Positions 1 to 8,515 of a stretch of 49,082 nucleotides of DNA are shown one piece after another. Position 1 is the first letter of the stretch. Every line of letters starts with the position of its first letter. The notes under the pieces were generated by a model. It had not been told where the DNA came from and ran no database searches. It worked only from the letters and a program-made list of their open reading frames with translations. Location: contig CAYLNH010000018.1 of NCBI GenBank assembly GCA_964384625.1, forward strand, positions 1-49,082, given 5' to 3'. The position numbers were made by a program, and so were the translations under genes. This DNA is from CAYLNH01 sp964384625 (lineage in GTDB: Bacteria > Verrucomicrobiota > Lentisphaeria > JABSQK01).

Positions 1-182
1 TTCAACGCTGAAGGCGTTGTAGTAGGCCCTGCCGTGTTAGCGGCTATAGTTTTTGTTTTGGGGAAATGCTATAGGGGGCGTTGGCGAAATGGTCATGTGC
101 TGCAGCACACAACCCTTCCACTGCCTGCCGCGAGCCGCGAACCCCGGGCAATCCGTGGCGGAAAGATTTTCGCCGAGACCTT

Positions 183-1052
183 CTAGAAGCTCCACTCCTT
201 CTTCGGCCGGGCTTTCGCCGGGAGGACCTTGGCGGGGGCCCCCGGTGTCCGGGCCGGAGTGTCCGGCTTCTTCTCGGCCGGCCGGGCCGGGGGCTTCTTC
301 GGCGGCTCCGCCTTTTCACCGCTGATGGTGAAATACTTGCCGACCTCAGCCGGCGGGGTGGGGCTGGTCTTCACCTGCCAGAGCACATCTTCCTTGCCTT
401 TCAACACGAGTCCGGCGCGGCAGCCGGACCAGGTGGAAAAGACTTTCACGTAAACATGGTTCCAGCCGGCCTTCAGCGTGATCTCCTGTTCGTCGAGCGG
501 ATGAAACAGCCAGGGATTGTCGGGATGCGTCTGCTCGAGTTTGACGGTCTTGCCGTTGATCCACACCTTCGTGCTGGCGCCGAATTTGGCCACTGCTTGT
601 CGGCCCTTGCCGTACGCCGGGAACGCCGCCAGGATCGTTGTTTCCTCCGGCACCCGGATCCAGGTGGAGAAATAGCAGAGCCCGACGCCGCGGGCGAGCT
701 TCCGGCTTTTCGGCCAGGTGACGACGCCGGCTTTGCCTTTCGCCGGTTCCCATTTTACTTCGAGCTCTTTGGCGGCGCAGTTCTTCGTCAGGTCCCCCTT
801 GTACGCGGCCGACAAGTCGATGATCTCGTCCAGCGGGTATTTGGCTTTCTCGGCGTAGATCTTCGACACGAAGTTGTGGGCCGGCCACGCCGGGTGCGGT
901 GCGTTCGGCCGGTCTTTGAGCTCCGGGTGCCCGAACGGTCCGATCGCCTGCCACTTGCGGATCGGCAGGGCTTGAACGCTCGTTTCCGCGGTCTCCTGCG
1001 CCAAGCCGATGCAGACGATGAATAATGCCGCCAGGCCGAGTCGTTGTTTCAT
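183..1052 (-). CDS. secreted protein of unknown function with Pro/Lys-rich tail
   Basis: 289 residues, family not recognised. An N-terminal signal peptide (about residues 1-19, hydrophobic core LGLAALFIVCIGLA) predicts export. The middle (about 35-235) is rich in W, G and aromatic residues, with phrases such as STWIRVPEETTI, VWINGKTVKL and GWNHVYVKVFSTWSG. These resemble the beta-sandwich accessory domains of PVC glycan-degrading enzymes, in which a substituted or carbohydrate-binding module precedes or replaces a catalytic domain. From about residue 240 the protein becomes a low-complexity P/K/A tail, probably unstructured or wall-associated. The ATG start is preceded by AGGAGG at good spacing. 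The gene is monocistronic. No catalytic motif is visible, so a carbohydrate-binding or structural role is only a guess. Confidence 0.75.
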   Translation of the reverse strand: MKQRLGLAALFIVCIGLAQETAETSVQALPIRKWQAIGPFGHPELKDRPNAPHPAWPAHNFVSKIYAEKAKYPLDEIIDLSAAYKGDLTKNCAAKELEVKWEPAKGKAGVVTWPKSRKLARGVGLCYFSTWIRVPEETTILAAFPAYGKGRQAVAKFGASTKVWINGKTVKLEQTHPDNPWLFHPLDEQEITLKAGWNHVYVKVFSTWSGCRAGLVLKGKEDVLWQVKTSPTPPAEVGKYFTISGEKAEPPKKPPARPAEKKPDTPARTPGAPAKVLPAKARPKKEWSF

Positions 1053-1118
1053 GGCGTTGGTCCTCCTGGAAAAGGCAACGTAACCCGGTCCATGCCGGGA
1101 TTCCAGTCTGCTGTCGGC

Positions 1119-1937
1119 TCAGGTGGTAAAGATGGGCTCCCCCGTGCCGGTTTCGACCACCTTGCCCAGACGGTCAACGGCGTCACAGGCCAACCACAGC
1201 AATTCTGCGTGTCCCGGCGCCACCGCCGCAGTCACGGGTTGGGACAGGGTAAACTGCAGCGCGGCAATCGCCTCCGGCAACGTTGTCACCGGTTTGTACC
1301 AGCACTTGCCCCAGACGCGTTCTTCGTCGTCGCGCCATGGACGGTGCGCCAGCGACTTCAGGGCCAGAATCCCGGCCCCCTGTTTCTGTGCCTGCCCAAT
1401 CAGGCCCGGCCCGAAATTGCCGTCATGCCAGCAAAACCGGTTGATCGGAAACAATACGCCGGCAAACGGAAAGGCCTCGAGGAGCCGCCGCGCCGCCGCT
1501 TCCGAGTGCGCCGAGAAACCGATGTTCCGCACCAGCCCCTCATCGCGGGCCTGGACGAAGGCCTCCAGCGCGCCGCCAGGCCCGAGAATCTGGTCCACGT
1601 CTTCGTCTTTTGTCACACCATGCATCTGGTACAGGTCGAAGTGATCCGTCCGCAGCGTTCGGAGGGACGCGTGCAGCTCCGTTTCGGCACCGGCGGCCCG
1701 GCGTTCGCCGGTTTTGCAGGCCAGAAAAACCTGATCGCGATACGGCTCCAGCGCCGGGCCCAGCATCGCCTCGGCATTGCCGTAGCTGGGCGCGACATCA
1801 AAATAGTTAATCCCGCGATCTATTGCCCGCCCGACACAGGCGTCCGCTTCCCCGGCGGTCACGTCCCGCACCACAATGCCCCCGAAGCCGATGACCGACA
1901 GCTCATCGCCCGTCTGTCCCAAAACCCGTCTTTCCAT
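1119..1937 (-). CDS. aldo/keto reductase
   Basis: 272 residues from the ATG at 1937, chosen because GAGGAGCT lies immediately upstream; longer in-frame starts run into the intergenic region. It is an (alpha/beta)8 NAD(P)H-dependent oxidoreductase of the aldo/keto reductase superfamily, expected to reduce aldehydes or ketones or oxidise sugars in the cytoplasm. The catalytic tetrad can be assigned: D47 (NYFDVAPSYG), Y52, K75 (FLACKTGER) and H106 (DLYQMHG). The N-terminal VLGQTGDELSVIGFGG stretch is typical. No 4Fe-4S ferredoxin tail is present. It is divergent from the IclR-sulfatase pair; the substrate cannot be read from sequence. Confidence 0.9.
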   Translation of the reverse strand: MERRVLGQTGDELSVIGFGGIVVRDVTAGEADACVGRAIDRGINYFDVAPSYGNAEAMLGPALEPYRDQVFLACKTGERRAAGAETELHASLRTLRTDHFDLYQMHGVTKDEDVDQILGPGGALEAFVQARDEGLVRNIGFSAHSEAAARRLLEAFPFAGVLFPINRFCWHDGNFGPGLIGQAQKQGAGILALKSLAHRPWRDDEERVWGKCWYKPVTTLPEAIAALQFTLSQPVTAAVAPGHAELLWLACDAVDRLGKVVETGTGEPIFTT

Positions 1938-2240
1938 AGCAGCTCCTCGCGGCTTGTATTTGTGCATAACTACAGCCTCGACGATCGGTTCGCAAGTTCC
2001 TCTGCGTCGACTCGCTCCGGTCGCTCCGGGGCCTGACCCCACTCCGTGTCTCGGGCGATGCACCTTATAATATGGGCCGAGCTCGATCCGAGCCGGCGCC
2101 GCACATGTCGGTTTCCCCGGACTACAGCAACGCAGGTCTGCGACGGCTCGATGAATGCCCCGCTCCCGGCTTTTTTCGCGATTCGTGCGTGTGTTTCTGA
2201 CGCGTCCCGACGATTCGGGGCGGACGCTGCCCGCTTCCGG
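1938..2240. other. divergent intergenic region
   Basis: About 370 bp separate the aldo/keto reductase start from the IclR gene start; no credible gene lies here. Near 2028 there is a GGGGCCTGACCCC near-palindrome, similar in style to GACGGGGTCTGAC found twice in the accessory island. The right end carries the IclR promoter, listed separately. Confidence 0.5.
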
Positions 2241-2269
2241 TTGACAGCCGCGGCGCCGGGGCGTATACT
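2241..2269 (+). promoter_or_regulatory. sigma70-like promoter of the IclR-sulfatase operon
   Basis: TTGACA (2241-2246), a 17-bp spacer and TATACT (2264-2269) make a near-consensus vegetative promoter ending about 40 bp before the IclR ATG. Immediately downstream two similar 10-mers, ACTTACATAT and ACTTACTTAT, lie in the presumed 5' UTR and could be autoregulatory operator half-sites; that part is inference. Confidence 0.7.
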
Positions 2270-2311
2270 TACATATTACAAAGCATAACTTACTTATAGG
2301 ACAGTTTAAAT

Positions 2312-3076
2312 ATGCGTGCCGGTGCCCTGCAGAAAGCGCTGAAGATCATTGCTGTACTGGAACATCGGGGGAGCTTGCGGTTTGGCGAACTGCGGGACGA
2401 ACTGGGGCTCTCCGACCCAACGTTGGCGGCCATGCTCAAGATCTTTGTGACCGAGGACATGCTGCAGAAGCTTGATGGCGGCTATCGGCTGGGGCCGCGA
2501 TTCCTCCGGATCGCCAATCGGATCGTCGATCGCAACGACGTGCGGCGTTTGGCACGGCCCATCCTGGAGCAATTGCGGGAGGACCTGGGCGACCGCGTGG
2601 AGTTGTGTCTTCCGGCTGGTCTGGGGCTTCTGTTTGTCGAAGTGCTGGAGGGCACAGAGGCGATGGACCTCTACGTGCGGCCGGGGATTCGTTTGAACAA
2701 CCTGAACGCATTGGCTCCGGGCAAGCTGTTGCTGGCCTACAGCCGGAAGGATGAACGCGATGCCTTCTATGCGAGCGCCGGGTTCTGGCGCCCGACGGCG
2801 AAGGCGTTGAAAACAAAGACAGCGGTGGAGCGGCAACTGCGGGAGGTTAAAGCGACCGGTTACGCCGAGGACCATGAGGAGGCGCGCCCGGGGATTGTCC
2901 GGCTGGCGGCCGCCGTGTTTGACCACGCCGGTAAGTTGGCCGCAGTCATTTCGCTGGTCCTGCCGGCCGCCAAATCGAAGTCGCGCCGCAACCGGAAGGT
3001 CCGGAAGGCCCTCCTGGCGGCGGCCGGCAGAGTTTCAAACCTCCTCGGTTACGACGCAAGCAGGGAAGAATCATGA
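2312..3076 (+). CDS. IclR-family transcriptional regulator
   Basis: 254 residues. The N-terminal winged helix-turn-helix (about 1-65; ALQKALKIIAVLEHRGSLRFGELRDELGLS) is followed by the IclR effector-binding domain (about 80-250), including the conserved LNNLNALAPGKLLLAY stretch and the late segment with GIVRLAAAVFD. IclR proteins bind DNA as dimers/tetramers and usually control a neighbouring catabolic gene in response to a small carboxylic or aromatic ligand. The stop overlaps the sulfatase start (ATGA, 3073-3076), so it is translationally coupled to that gene and probably regulates it and itself. Confidence 0.9.
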   Translation: MRAGALQKALKIIAVLEHRGSLRFGELRDELGLSDPTLAAMLKIFVTEDMLQKLDGGYRLGPRFLRIANRIVDRNDVRRLARPILEQLREDLGDRVELCLPAGLGLLFVEVLEGTEAMDLYVRPGIRLNNLNALAPGKLLLAYSRKDERDAFYASAGFWRPTAKALKTKTAVERQLREVKATGYAEDHEEARPGIVRLAAAVFDHAGKLAAVISLVLPAAKSKSRRNRKVRKALLAAAGRVSNLLGYDASREES

Positions 3077-4635
3077 ACGACAAACCGAACATCGTCTTTT
3101 TCATGCTCGATCAGTTATCGGCCAAATGGCTGGACCTGGCCCGTGAGCGTCAGATCTGTCCGACGCCCAATATTGATCGGCTGCAGCAACACGGGACCAC
3201 CTTTACCCGAGCGTTCACCAGCAATCCGGTGTGCTGCCCGGCGCGCGCCACGCTGGCGACCGGCATGACCACCCGGCAGCACGGGGTCCTGCAGAACGGC
3301 TACTATCTGGATCCGAACATTGTGACCTTCATGCGGCTCCTGCAGCAGAACGGTTGGCACACGGGCTGCCTGGGCAAACTCCATCTGCACTCGCACTTCG
3401 CCGGGGTCTATCCCGATTACAAACCCTACGGTTTCGACGTGACGCATATCACGGAGGACCCGCGAGCCGGGGAATGGGTCGACTGGGTGGAAGCCGCGCA
3501 TCCGGAGCACTACGAAGCCGTCTTGTCGACGATCTGGGCCGGCGACATCCCGGAGCTCGAGGCCTGTGGCCCCGACAAGATCAACCTGCGCGAACGCATC
3601 GCCCGGGCGCGCCGGAATCTGGACCTGTCGTCGCCGGAAGTGCCGCACGGTGACGGTTCCCACTACGCCCTGCCGTTCCCGGAGGAGGTCAGCCAGACCG
3701 CCTGGATTACGATGCACGCGTTGGACTTCATCCGCAACGCTCCCGCATCACAGCCGTTGTACGCCCACATCAGCTACGTTCAGCCGCACGCGCCCTGGTG
3801 CGCCCCGAACGCGTGTTTCGACAACGTCGATGTCGACGCCATCCCTGCGCCGATCGCAGCCGAATGGATTGCCGACCCGCTGTGTCCGGACGCATTTGCC
3901 GGCTGCGGCTCCGGGCATCTGGTCAAGGAGGTCCCCGAACACTGGCGGGAAATGCGGCACTGCTACTTTGCGGACATCCACCATCTGGACCGGCAGCTCG
4001 GCCGGGTCATGGACGCTCTCGACGAGGCCGGCCGCCTGGACAATACGTACCTGATCTTCCTCGCCGACCACGGGGAACTGCTGTTGGATCACGGGTTTCG
4101 CGGCAAGGAATGCCGGCACTACGAAGCAGCCGTCCGGATTCCGCTGATCATCAGCGGCCCCGGACTGGAGCAGGGCGCAGCCTGCGATGCCTTCGTCCAA
4201 CTGGAGGATCTGGCGCCGACGGTCCTGGATCTGGCCGGTGTGCCGGCGCCGGAGCAGCCGGTCGGCCCGTATGCGAAGCAGGGCCGGCCGCCCTGCTTCT
4301 ACGGCCGGTCGCTGGCGCCTCTGTGTCGCGGCGAAGCCGATCCCGCGCCACGCGATTATGCCTATATCGAAAGCTACAACAGCCTCTGGGACCACGTGCC
4401 GACGAACTGGAATCGGACCATCCGAACCGCGCAATACCGCTATACGTGGTTCACTCAAGGCCACGGCGAACAGCTGTTCGATATCGTCGATGACCCGGAT
4501 GAGACGATCAACCTGGCGGGCAATCCGGCGTATGCCGCGGTCCGCCAGCAGCTTCGGGACCGGCTCCTGGATGCCGTCATCCTGCAGGACTACCCGCATA
4601 CGCCGCGATCGCTTTTCATGCATGCGGTGCATTAG
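3073..4635 (+). CDS. type I sulfatase (arylsulfatase/choline-sulfatase-like)
   Basis: 520 residues, alkaline-phosphatase superfamily. Metal-binding residues D13/Q14 sit in NIVFFMLDQ. The formylglycine signature C-x-P-x-R is C54-C-P-A-R58 in NPVCCPARATLATG, so C54 is the residue converted to formylglycine. The late metal site is D332-H333 (FLADHGELLLDHG). It would hydrolyse sulfate esters, for example on sulfated glycans or phenolic esters; the substrate is not readable. No signal peptide is evident, which argues for a cytoplasmic sulfatase acting on imported material or a start-site misjudgement. It lies 3' of, and overlaps by 4 bp, the IclR regulator. No sulfatase-maturing enzyme gene is in the window. 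Confidence 0.93.
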   Translation: MNDKPNIVFFMLDQLSAKWLDLARERQICPTPNIDRLQQHGTTFTRAFTSNPVCCPARATLATGMTTRQHGVLQNGYYLDPNIVTFMRLLQQNGWHTGCLGKLHLHSHFAGVYPDYKPYGFDVTHITEDPRAGEWVDWVEAAHPEHYEAVLSTIWAGDIPELEACGPDKINLRERIARARRNLDLSSPEVPHGDGSHYALPFPEEVSQTAWITMHALDFIRNAPASQPLYAHISYVQPHAPWCAPNACFDNVDVDAIPAPIAAEWIADPLCPDAFAGCGSGHLVKEVPEHWREMRHCYFADIHHLDRQLGRVMDALDEAGRLDNTYLIFLADHGELLLDHGFRGKECRHYEAAVRIPLIISGPGLEQGAACDAFVQLEDLAPTVLDLAGVPAPEQPVGPYAKQGRPPCFYGRSLAPLCRGEADPAPRDYAYIESYNSLWDHVPTNWNRTIRTAQYRYTWFTQGHGEQLFDIVDDPDETINLAGNPAYAAVRQQLRDRLLDAVILQDYPHTPRSLFMHAVH

Positions 4636-4787
4636 CCCCGAACGGCGCTGACGTAAGACGTGTCTGGGCTGTTGCCGGCATGTCCCTCTCCGGCCGGAGT
4701 CCCGGCGGCAGGGGCTGTCGAAGTCCTGCCTTTCGTTGCGTTCCGCCCCCGGTCGGAGCCAGGGGCAATGCCCTTGTCGGGCGCGAA

Positions 4788-5435
4788 TCACGCTGATGAG
4801 GCGCCGGTGCAGGTGAGCAAAGGCAGGCGCGGCGGGTCGGGATAGCGCTTGACGCAGCGGCTGTAGAGCCGCTTTTTGAAAAGTCGGAACTCGATATACA
4901 AGGCCAGATGACGGACGCCGAGCTTCGCCTTGAACCGAATCGACGACCGATTGCGCCTGGCGGTAACGCTGTACAAATGCACGCGACCCTCGGCGGCCAG
5001 GCGGCGATAAGTTTCCCGCCGCAGAAAAGGCGCAATGCCCCGGCCGCGCAACGCCGGCGAGGTGACCATACTGAAGAGGTACGCTTCATCCTCGCGCAGG
5101 GCGCTGCGGCACACCGGGAAGGAAATTTCGTCGACGTCGACCCAGTTGTAAGCCAGCAGTTCTCCGGCAGCGAAAAACCCGAGACAGCGCTTGCCGTCTT
5201 CCAGGCGTTCCCGGTAGTCCGCCTCGGTCAGCCGTCGCGGCGCCCGAAGGTCCCGCGGCAATGCCGCCAGGGCATCCAGGTCGGCCCAGTCCACCGACCA
5301 ATCCTCCTGCTCCGGGGGGCGCCGCGGCTGCGGCACGGCATCCAGGGATTCGTACTCGAGATAGTTCGCAATCATCCGCGGCCGCCGCCGCCAGGTCCGG
5401 CGCATCAGTCGACGAATGACCGGCAGCCCCCTCAC
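4788..5435 (-). CDS. GNAT-family N-acetyltransferase
   Basis: 215 residues from a GTG whose GTGA overlaps the stop of the upstream BKACE gene, implying translational coupling; inner ATG starts (MRRTW, MIANYLEYE) are alternatives. The acetyl-CoA-binding signature is visible as SPALRGRGIAPFLRRETYRRL followed by VTARRNRSSIRFKAKLG, the usual N-x-x-S-x-x-x-x-x-x-x-G pattern. The N-terminal region (YREFLEDGKRCL-like, about 75-100) resembles the sugar/peptide-modifying GNAT group. It is the last gene of the AraC-headed operon, so it may acetylate a pathway intermediate; this is inference. Confidence 0.82.
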   Translation of the reverse strand: MRGLPVIRRLMRRTWRRRPRMIANYLEYESLDAVPQPRRPPEQEDWSVDWADLDALAALPRDLRAPRRLTEADYRERLEDGKRCLGFFAAGELLAYNWVDVDEISFPVCRSALREDEAYLFSMVTSPALRGRGIAPFLRRETYRRLAAEGRVHLYSVTARRNRSSIRFKAKLGVRHLALYIEFRLFKKRLYSRCVKRYPDPPRLPLLTCTGASSA

Positions 5436-6268
5436 AACCGCAGCAGTCGCCGGATTTCCGTCGGCGAAAACGGTTGGAACCCCAGGTCGCCGGCCGTCTG
5501 CACAACGCGCCGGACGAGCTCGGTGTTGGTTGCCGGCCGTGTCCGTTCGGGGTCGTACCAGATATTGTCTTCCAGGCCGACGCGGGCGCCGCCGCGGTTG
5601 AGAATGCCCATCAGATTCATCCTTAACTGGAAGTCGCCGATGCCGCCGACGGCCCAGAACGAATCGCTCGGCAGTTCCGCCACCATGAGCCCCAGATGCA
5701 GCATGTCGGCCTGGGCGCAGGCGATGTTGCCGAGAATCAGGTTGAAGTAGTACGGCGGCTGCAGGAGGTCCTTGCGGATGAGGTACCGGGCGTAGTTGAT
5801 CATCCCCAGATCAAACGCTTCCAGTTCGGGTTTGATACCTTTGGCAAGCATCCGCTGGGCCAGCCCTTTGATGACGTCCGGCTCGTTGACGCTGGCCTGT
5901 TTGTTGAAGTTCAGCGAACTCAGCGTCAAGCTGGCCATATCCGGCTTCTGCAGGCCCTCCAGGTCGAGACAGGCCGCCCGCTGGGCGAAGTCCGCCCTGT
6001 TGCGGCCGGAGGTGGAGACGCAGAGGATCAGCTCCGGCCGATGCGTCCGGATGCGGTTGATGATCTCGCCGTAGAGCTCCGGGGAGTGGGTGGGACTGCC
6101 CGTCTGCGGCTCGCGGGCATGCAGATGGATCAGGCCGGCGCCGAGCTCGGCGGCTTCAAGCACCTGCTCACAGATCTCCGCCGGCGTGATCGGTACGTGC
6201 GGCGTCATCTCCCGGGTCGGGATCATGCCGGTCGGCGTGAAGTTCAGGATAAACTTGTTTGCGGCCAT
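5432..6268 (-). CDS. beta-keto acid cleavage enzyme (BKACE, DUF849 family)
   Basis: 278 residues. The TIM-barrel Zn enzyme family condenses a beta-keto acid with acetyl-CoA, giving acetoacetate and a new acyl-CoA (known founding member Kce, 3-keto-5-aminohexanoate cleavage). Metal ligands H48 and H50 are seen in GAGLIHLHARE. NFTPTGMIPTREMTPHVPIT at the N terminus and the late GGARVGLEDNIWYD-type segment are typical. It sits between a Gfo/Idh/MocA dehydrogenase (32 bp upstream) and a GNAT (overlapping). This suggests that the operon oxidises a hydroxy acid or sugar derivative to a beta-keto acid that is then cleaved; the actual substrate is unknown. Confidence 0.9.
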   Translation of the reverse strand: MAANKFILNFTPTGMIPTREMTPHVPITPAEICEQVLEAAELGAGLIHLHAREPQTGSPTHSPELYGEIINRIRTHRPELILCVSTSGRNRADFAQRAACLDLEGLQKPDMASLTLSSLNFNKQASVNEPDVIKGLAQRMLAKGIKPELEAFDLGMINYARYLIRKDLLQPPYYFNLILGNIACAQADMLHLGLMVAELPSDSFWAVGGIGDFQLRMNLMGILNRGGARVGLEDNIWYDPERTRPATNTELVRRVVQTAGDLGFQPFSPTEIRRLLRL

Positions 6269-6300
6269 GGACCGTCAGAGCGCTGTCTGCGTGGCTCTGA

Positions 6301-7368
6301 TCAGGCGTCCCAGACCAGCTCCACAGGTTGATTCTCGTCCACCGATTTCTGGGTCATCTCCAGCAGATAGTCGGCGCGATAGCCGACGAACCGATCATAC
6401 TCGCCCTGTTCGCCTTTTTCAATCTGACCGAGGAAGTAACGTTCGGCTGCGACAAACGGATTGACAATGTCAAAGGTGTACTCGGTCCATTCCAGTGTCC
6501 GGTTGTTGTAGAACTTCAGCACCGGCGCATTGTGTTCCGGTTCACACCAGACCGGCGTCTGCAGAATGATGCGGCCGCCGACGCCGCTGATCTCGAAGCC
6601 TTCGTCCCAACCGCGGTTTTCATAGCCGATGCGCCGAAGCGGATGCCAGTTGCCTTCGAAGTGCACGGTGCCGCCGTCGGCGAGGTCCATCAGCGCGTGC
6701 GTGTTGATGTCGACGTCTGATTCGTCGCGCCGGAACTGCCGGGCATAGACCCGGGTCGGTTTGCCGATCAGATGCAGCAGCAGATCGTAGATGTGACTGC
6801 CGCCGCAGATCAACACGCCGCCGCCGGCCATCTTGCGGATGGGCGACTGACCGTCCGGCCCGGGCACTTGCGCCGACGGGATTTCGCCGGTGTAGCAATC
6901 AGTCCCGCCGAAGCCCTGATAGGTGCGGCAGTAGACGCTGGTGATCAGCCCCAGTTGCGGCAGGAGCTCCTTCACCTTTCGGACTGCAGGGAAAAACCGT
7001 TTCATGTAGCTGCAGTAAAGCAGGAGGTCCTTCGCTTGCGCCAGCTGCGCCAGTTCCAGGGAGGTGCTGCCGGCCAGCGTGAACGTCTTCTCGCAGATCA
7101 CATGCTTGCCGTTCTCCAGCGCGGCCCGCGTCACCGGATAGTGCAGCGGCGTCGGCCCGAAAACAACCACGGCATCAACCTGCGGATGGGTGACGACCGC
7201 TTCGTAGTTGTCGGCGTACTCCGCCTCGAAGCGGTCCAGGCAGGGCTGCGCTCTGTCCCGGTCGAGGTCGGCAATAATGACAACCGGCGTGCGGGTCTCG
7301 GCAAACGCCGGGAAATGGAATTTCGCAATCAGGCCGGCGCCGACGACACCGAGTCTTATATCAGCCAT
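6301..7368 (-). CDS. Gfo/Idh/MocA-family NAD(P)-dependent oxidoreductase
   Basis: 355 residues. The N-terminal Rossmann fold has LGVVGAGLIAKFHFPAF (residues about 5-22). The catalytic region with the family's E-K pair appears as VICEKTFTL (about 93-101). A C-terminal beta-sheet dimerisation domain includes GGGVLICGGSHIYDLLLHLIG, containing the catalytic GGG..D/H-like histidine. The family oxidises or epimerises sugars, inositols and sugar amides. It is 12 bp downstream of the alcohol dehydrogenase gene and 32 bp upstream of the BKACE gene in the same operon, so it likely performs one oxidation step of that pathway. Confidence 0.9.
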   Translation of the reverse strand: MADIRLGVVGAGLIAKFHFPAFAETRTPVVIIADLDRDRAQPCLDRFEAEYADNYEAVVTHPQVDAVVVFGPTPLHYPVTRAALENGKHVICEKTFTLAGSTSLELAQLAQAKDLLLYCSYMKRFFPAVRKVKELLPQLGLITSVYCRTYQGFGGTDCYTGEIPSAQVPGPDGQSPIRKMAGGGVLICGGSHIYDLLLHLIGKPTRVYARQFRRDESDVDINTHALMDLADGGTVHFEGNWHPLRRIGYENRGWDEGFEISGVGGRIILQTPVWCEPEHNAPVLKFYNNRTLEWTEYTFDIVNPFVAAERYFLGQIEKGEQGEYDRFVGYRADYLLEMTQKSVDENQPVELVWDA

Positions 7369-7380
7369 ACTGCCGTTCTC

Positions 7381-8391
7381 CTATGGTTCGATCACAATCT
7401 TGATCGCGCCCGCTTTATCGTCCCGATTCATGATCATCGCCGCTTCGATCTCGCTCAGCGGCAGGCGGTGCGAAACCAGGGCTTCTCCGGGAATGATTCC
7501 TGCTTTCAGCAGCTCCAGAACGGCCGGGAAGTAAATCGCCGGCGCCGCGAAGCTGGCGCGCAGCTGCAGCTTGCGGAAATGGAAATCGTTCGCGTCAAAC
7601 CGAATCATCCCGTCGCCAACGCCGATGCCGATATAGGTCATGACGCCGCCGTAGGCCAGCAGTGCCAGGCCCGGCACAATCACATCCGTCGGCGCCGTCA
7701 TCAGCACGTGGTCAAACTGTCTGTGCAGCGCCGCGGCGTCAGCCGGCGAACCGTCTTCGGCCACGATGTCGGCCCCGAGCTCCGCGGCCAGAGCCAGCCT
7801 GGCCGTGGAATGGCTGTGGCCCACGCAAACCACCCGGGCCGCACCCCGATGTACGGCCAGAGCCACGGCCGCCAGCCCGATCGGTCCCGGGCCGACGACA
7901 CAGACACGATCGCCCATCCGGATGTCGGCCGTCTGCACCAGGTCGAACGCAACCCCCGCCGGTTCCGCCAGACAGGCCACTGCCGGATCCAGGTCCTCAG
8001 ACGGCACGGCGTGGTCGGCCGGCGCCAGCATCCGGTCGCTGAACCCCATTGCCGGTTGCGACCAGAAACTCGCGACAGCGCCGCGACACAGATCCACCCG
8101 GCCGTTCCGGCAGCGTTCACACGTGCCGCAGTAGCTTGACGACTGCAGCGCGACGCGCGCGCCGACCGCGACATTGCTTACCGCCGGTCCGACGGCATCC
8201 ACGACCCCGGCAATCTCGTGGCCGAACGGCTTCCAGTCGGCCGCGTTCGCTGCGGCCGTCAGATCCGTGCCGCAGATGCCGCAGGCTTCAACGGCCACCC
8301 GAATCCATCCGGGCTCGAGCGCGGTCGGCAATTCAATGTCGCGCAGTTCGAACTGCCACGGCGCTTTCAGATAGGCCGCCCGGGTTTTTAT
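7381..8391 (-). CDS. zinc-dependent medium-chain alcohol dehydrogenase, probable ATA start
   Basis: MDR-family dehydrogenase. Catalytic Zn ligands are in EACGICGTDL and GHEIAGVVD; the structural Zn loop has the four cysteines of YCGTCERCRNGRVDLC; the NAD site is VVGPGPIGLAAVAL. The shortest in-frame start, TTG at 8331, would remove the conserved first beta-strand. Reading upstream gives KTRAAYLKAPWQFELRDIE, a canonical family N terminus, immediately preceded by ATA (8391-8389), with AGGAGG a few bases before it. No in-frame ATG, GTG or TTG fits. I therefore annotate from the ATA (336 residues) as a probable non-canonical start or a mutated ATG. It is the first enzyme gene downstream of the AraC regulator. 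Confidence 0.85.
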   Translation of the reverse strand: MKTRAAYLKAPWQFELRDIELPTALEPGWIRVAVEACGICGTDLTAAANAADWKPFGHEIAGVVDAVGPAVSNVAVGARVALQSSSYCGTCERCRNGRVDLCRGAVASFWSQPAMGFSDRMLAPADHAVPSEDLDPAVACLAEPAGVAFDLVQTADIRMGDRVCVVGPGPIGLAAVALAVHRGAARVVCVGHSHSTARLALAAELGADIVAEDGSPADAAALHRQFDHVLMTAPTDVIVPGLALLAYGGVMTYIGIGVGDGMIRFDANDFHFRKLQLRASFAAPAIYFPAVLELLKAGIIPGEALVSHRLPLSEIEAAMIMNRDDKAGAIKIVIEP

Positions 8392-8462
8392 AAGGACCTC
8401 CTGTCCGCTCGGTATGACATTGCAATTAAGGACCTCCTGTCCGCTCGGTATGACATTACAAT
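8391..8462. repeat. 36-bp tandem duplication carrying the Shine-Dalgarno of the dehydrogenase gene
   Basis: Units 8391-8426 and 8427-8462 are identical except for one base (GCAAT versus ACAAT near the end). On the minus strand each unit contains GGACAGGAGGTCC, so the ribosome-binding site of the dehydrogenase gene is present twice, the proximal copy directly before the proposed ATA start. The duplication lies between the AraC-type regulator and the operon it presumably controls, so it may also duplicate a regulator site. Confidence 0.9.
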
Positions 8463-8515
8463 TTACGATCTGAATGGTGTTGTCACCGGCAAATTAACCA
8501 CAGCAACATGGAAAA

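Noticed and set aside
96..109. TGTGCTGCAGCACA palindrome, with GTGCTGCAGCAC again at 43266-43277
   Set aside because: Short, without consistent position relative to genes; two copies of such a GC-balanced palindrome in 49 kb may be chance.
81..1025. long plus-strand reading frame opposite the secreted protein gene
   Set aside because: It has Arg/Gly-rich, non-natural composition and is explained by the high-GC codon pattern of the real gene on the other strand. The same holds for the long frames opposite the dehydrogenase (6772-8139), GHMP-GalU (46067-47746) and beta-galactosidase (43251-45680) genes.
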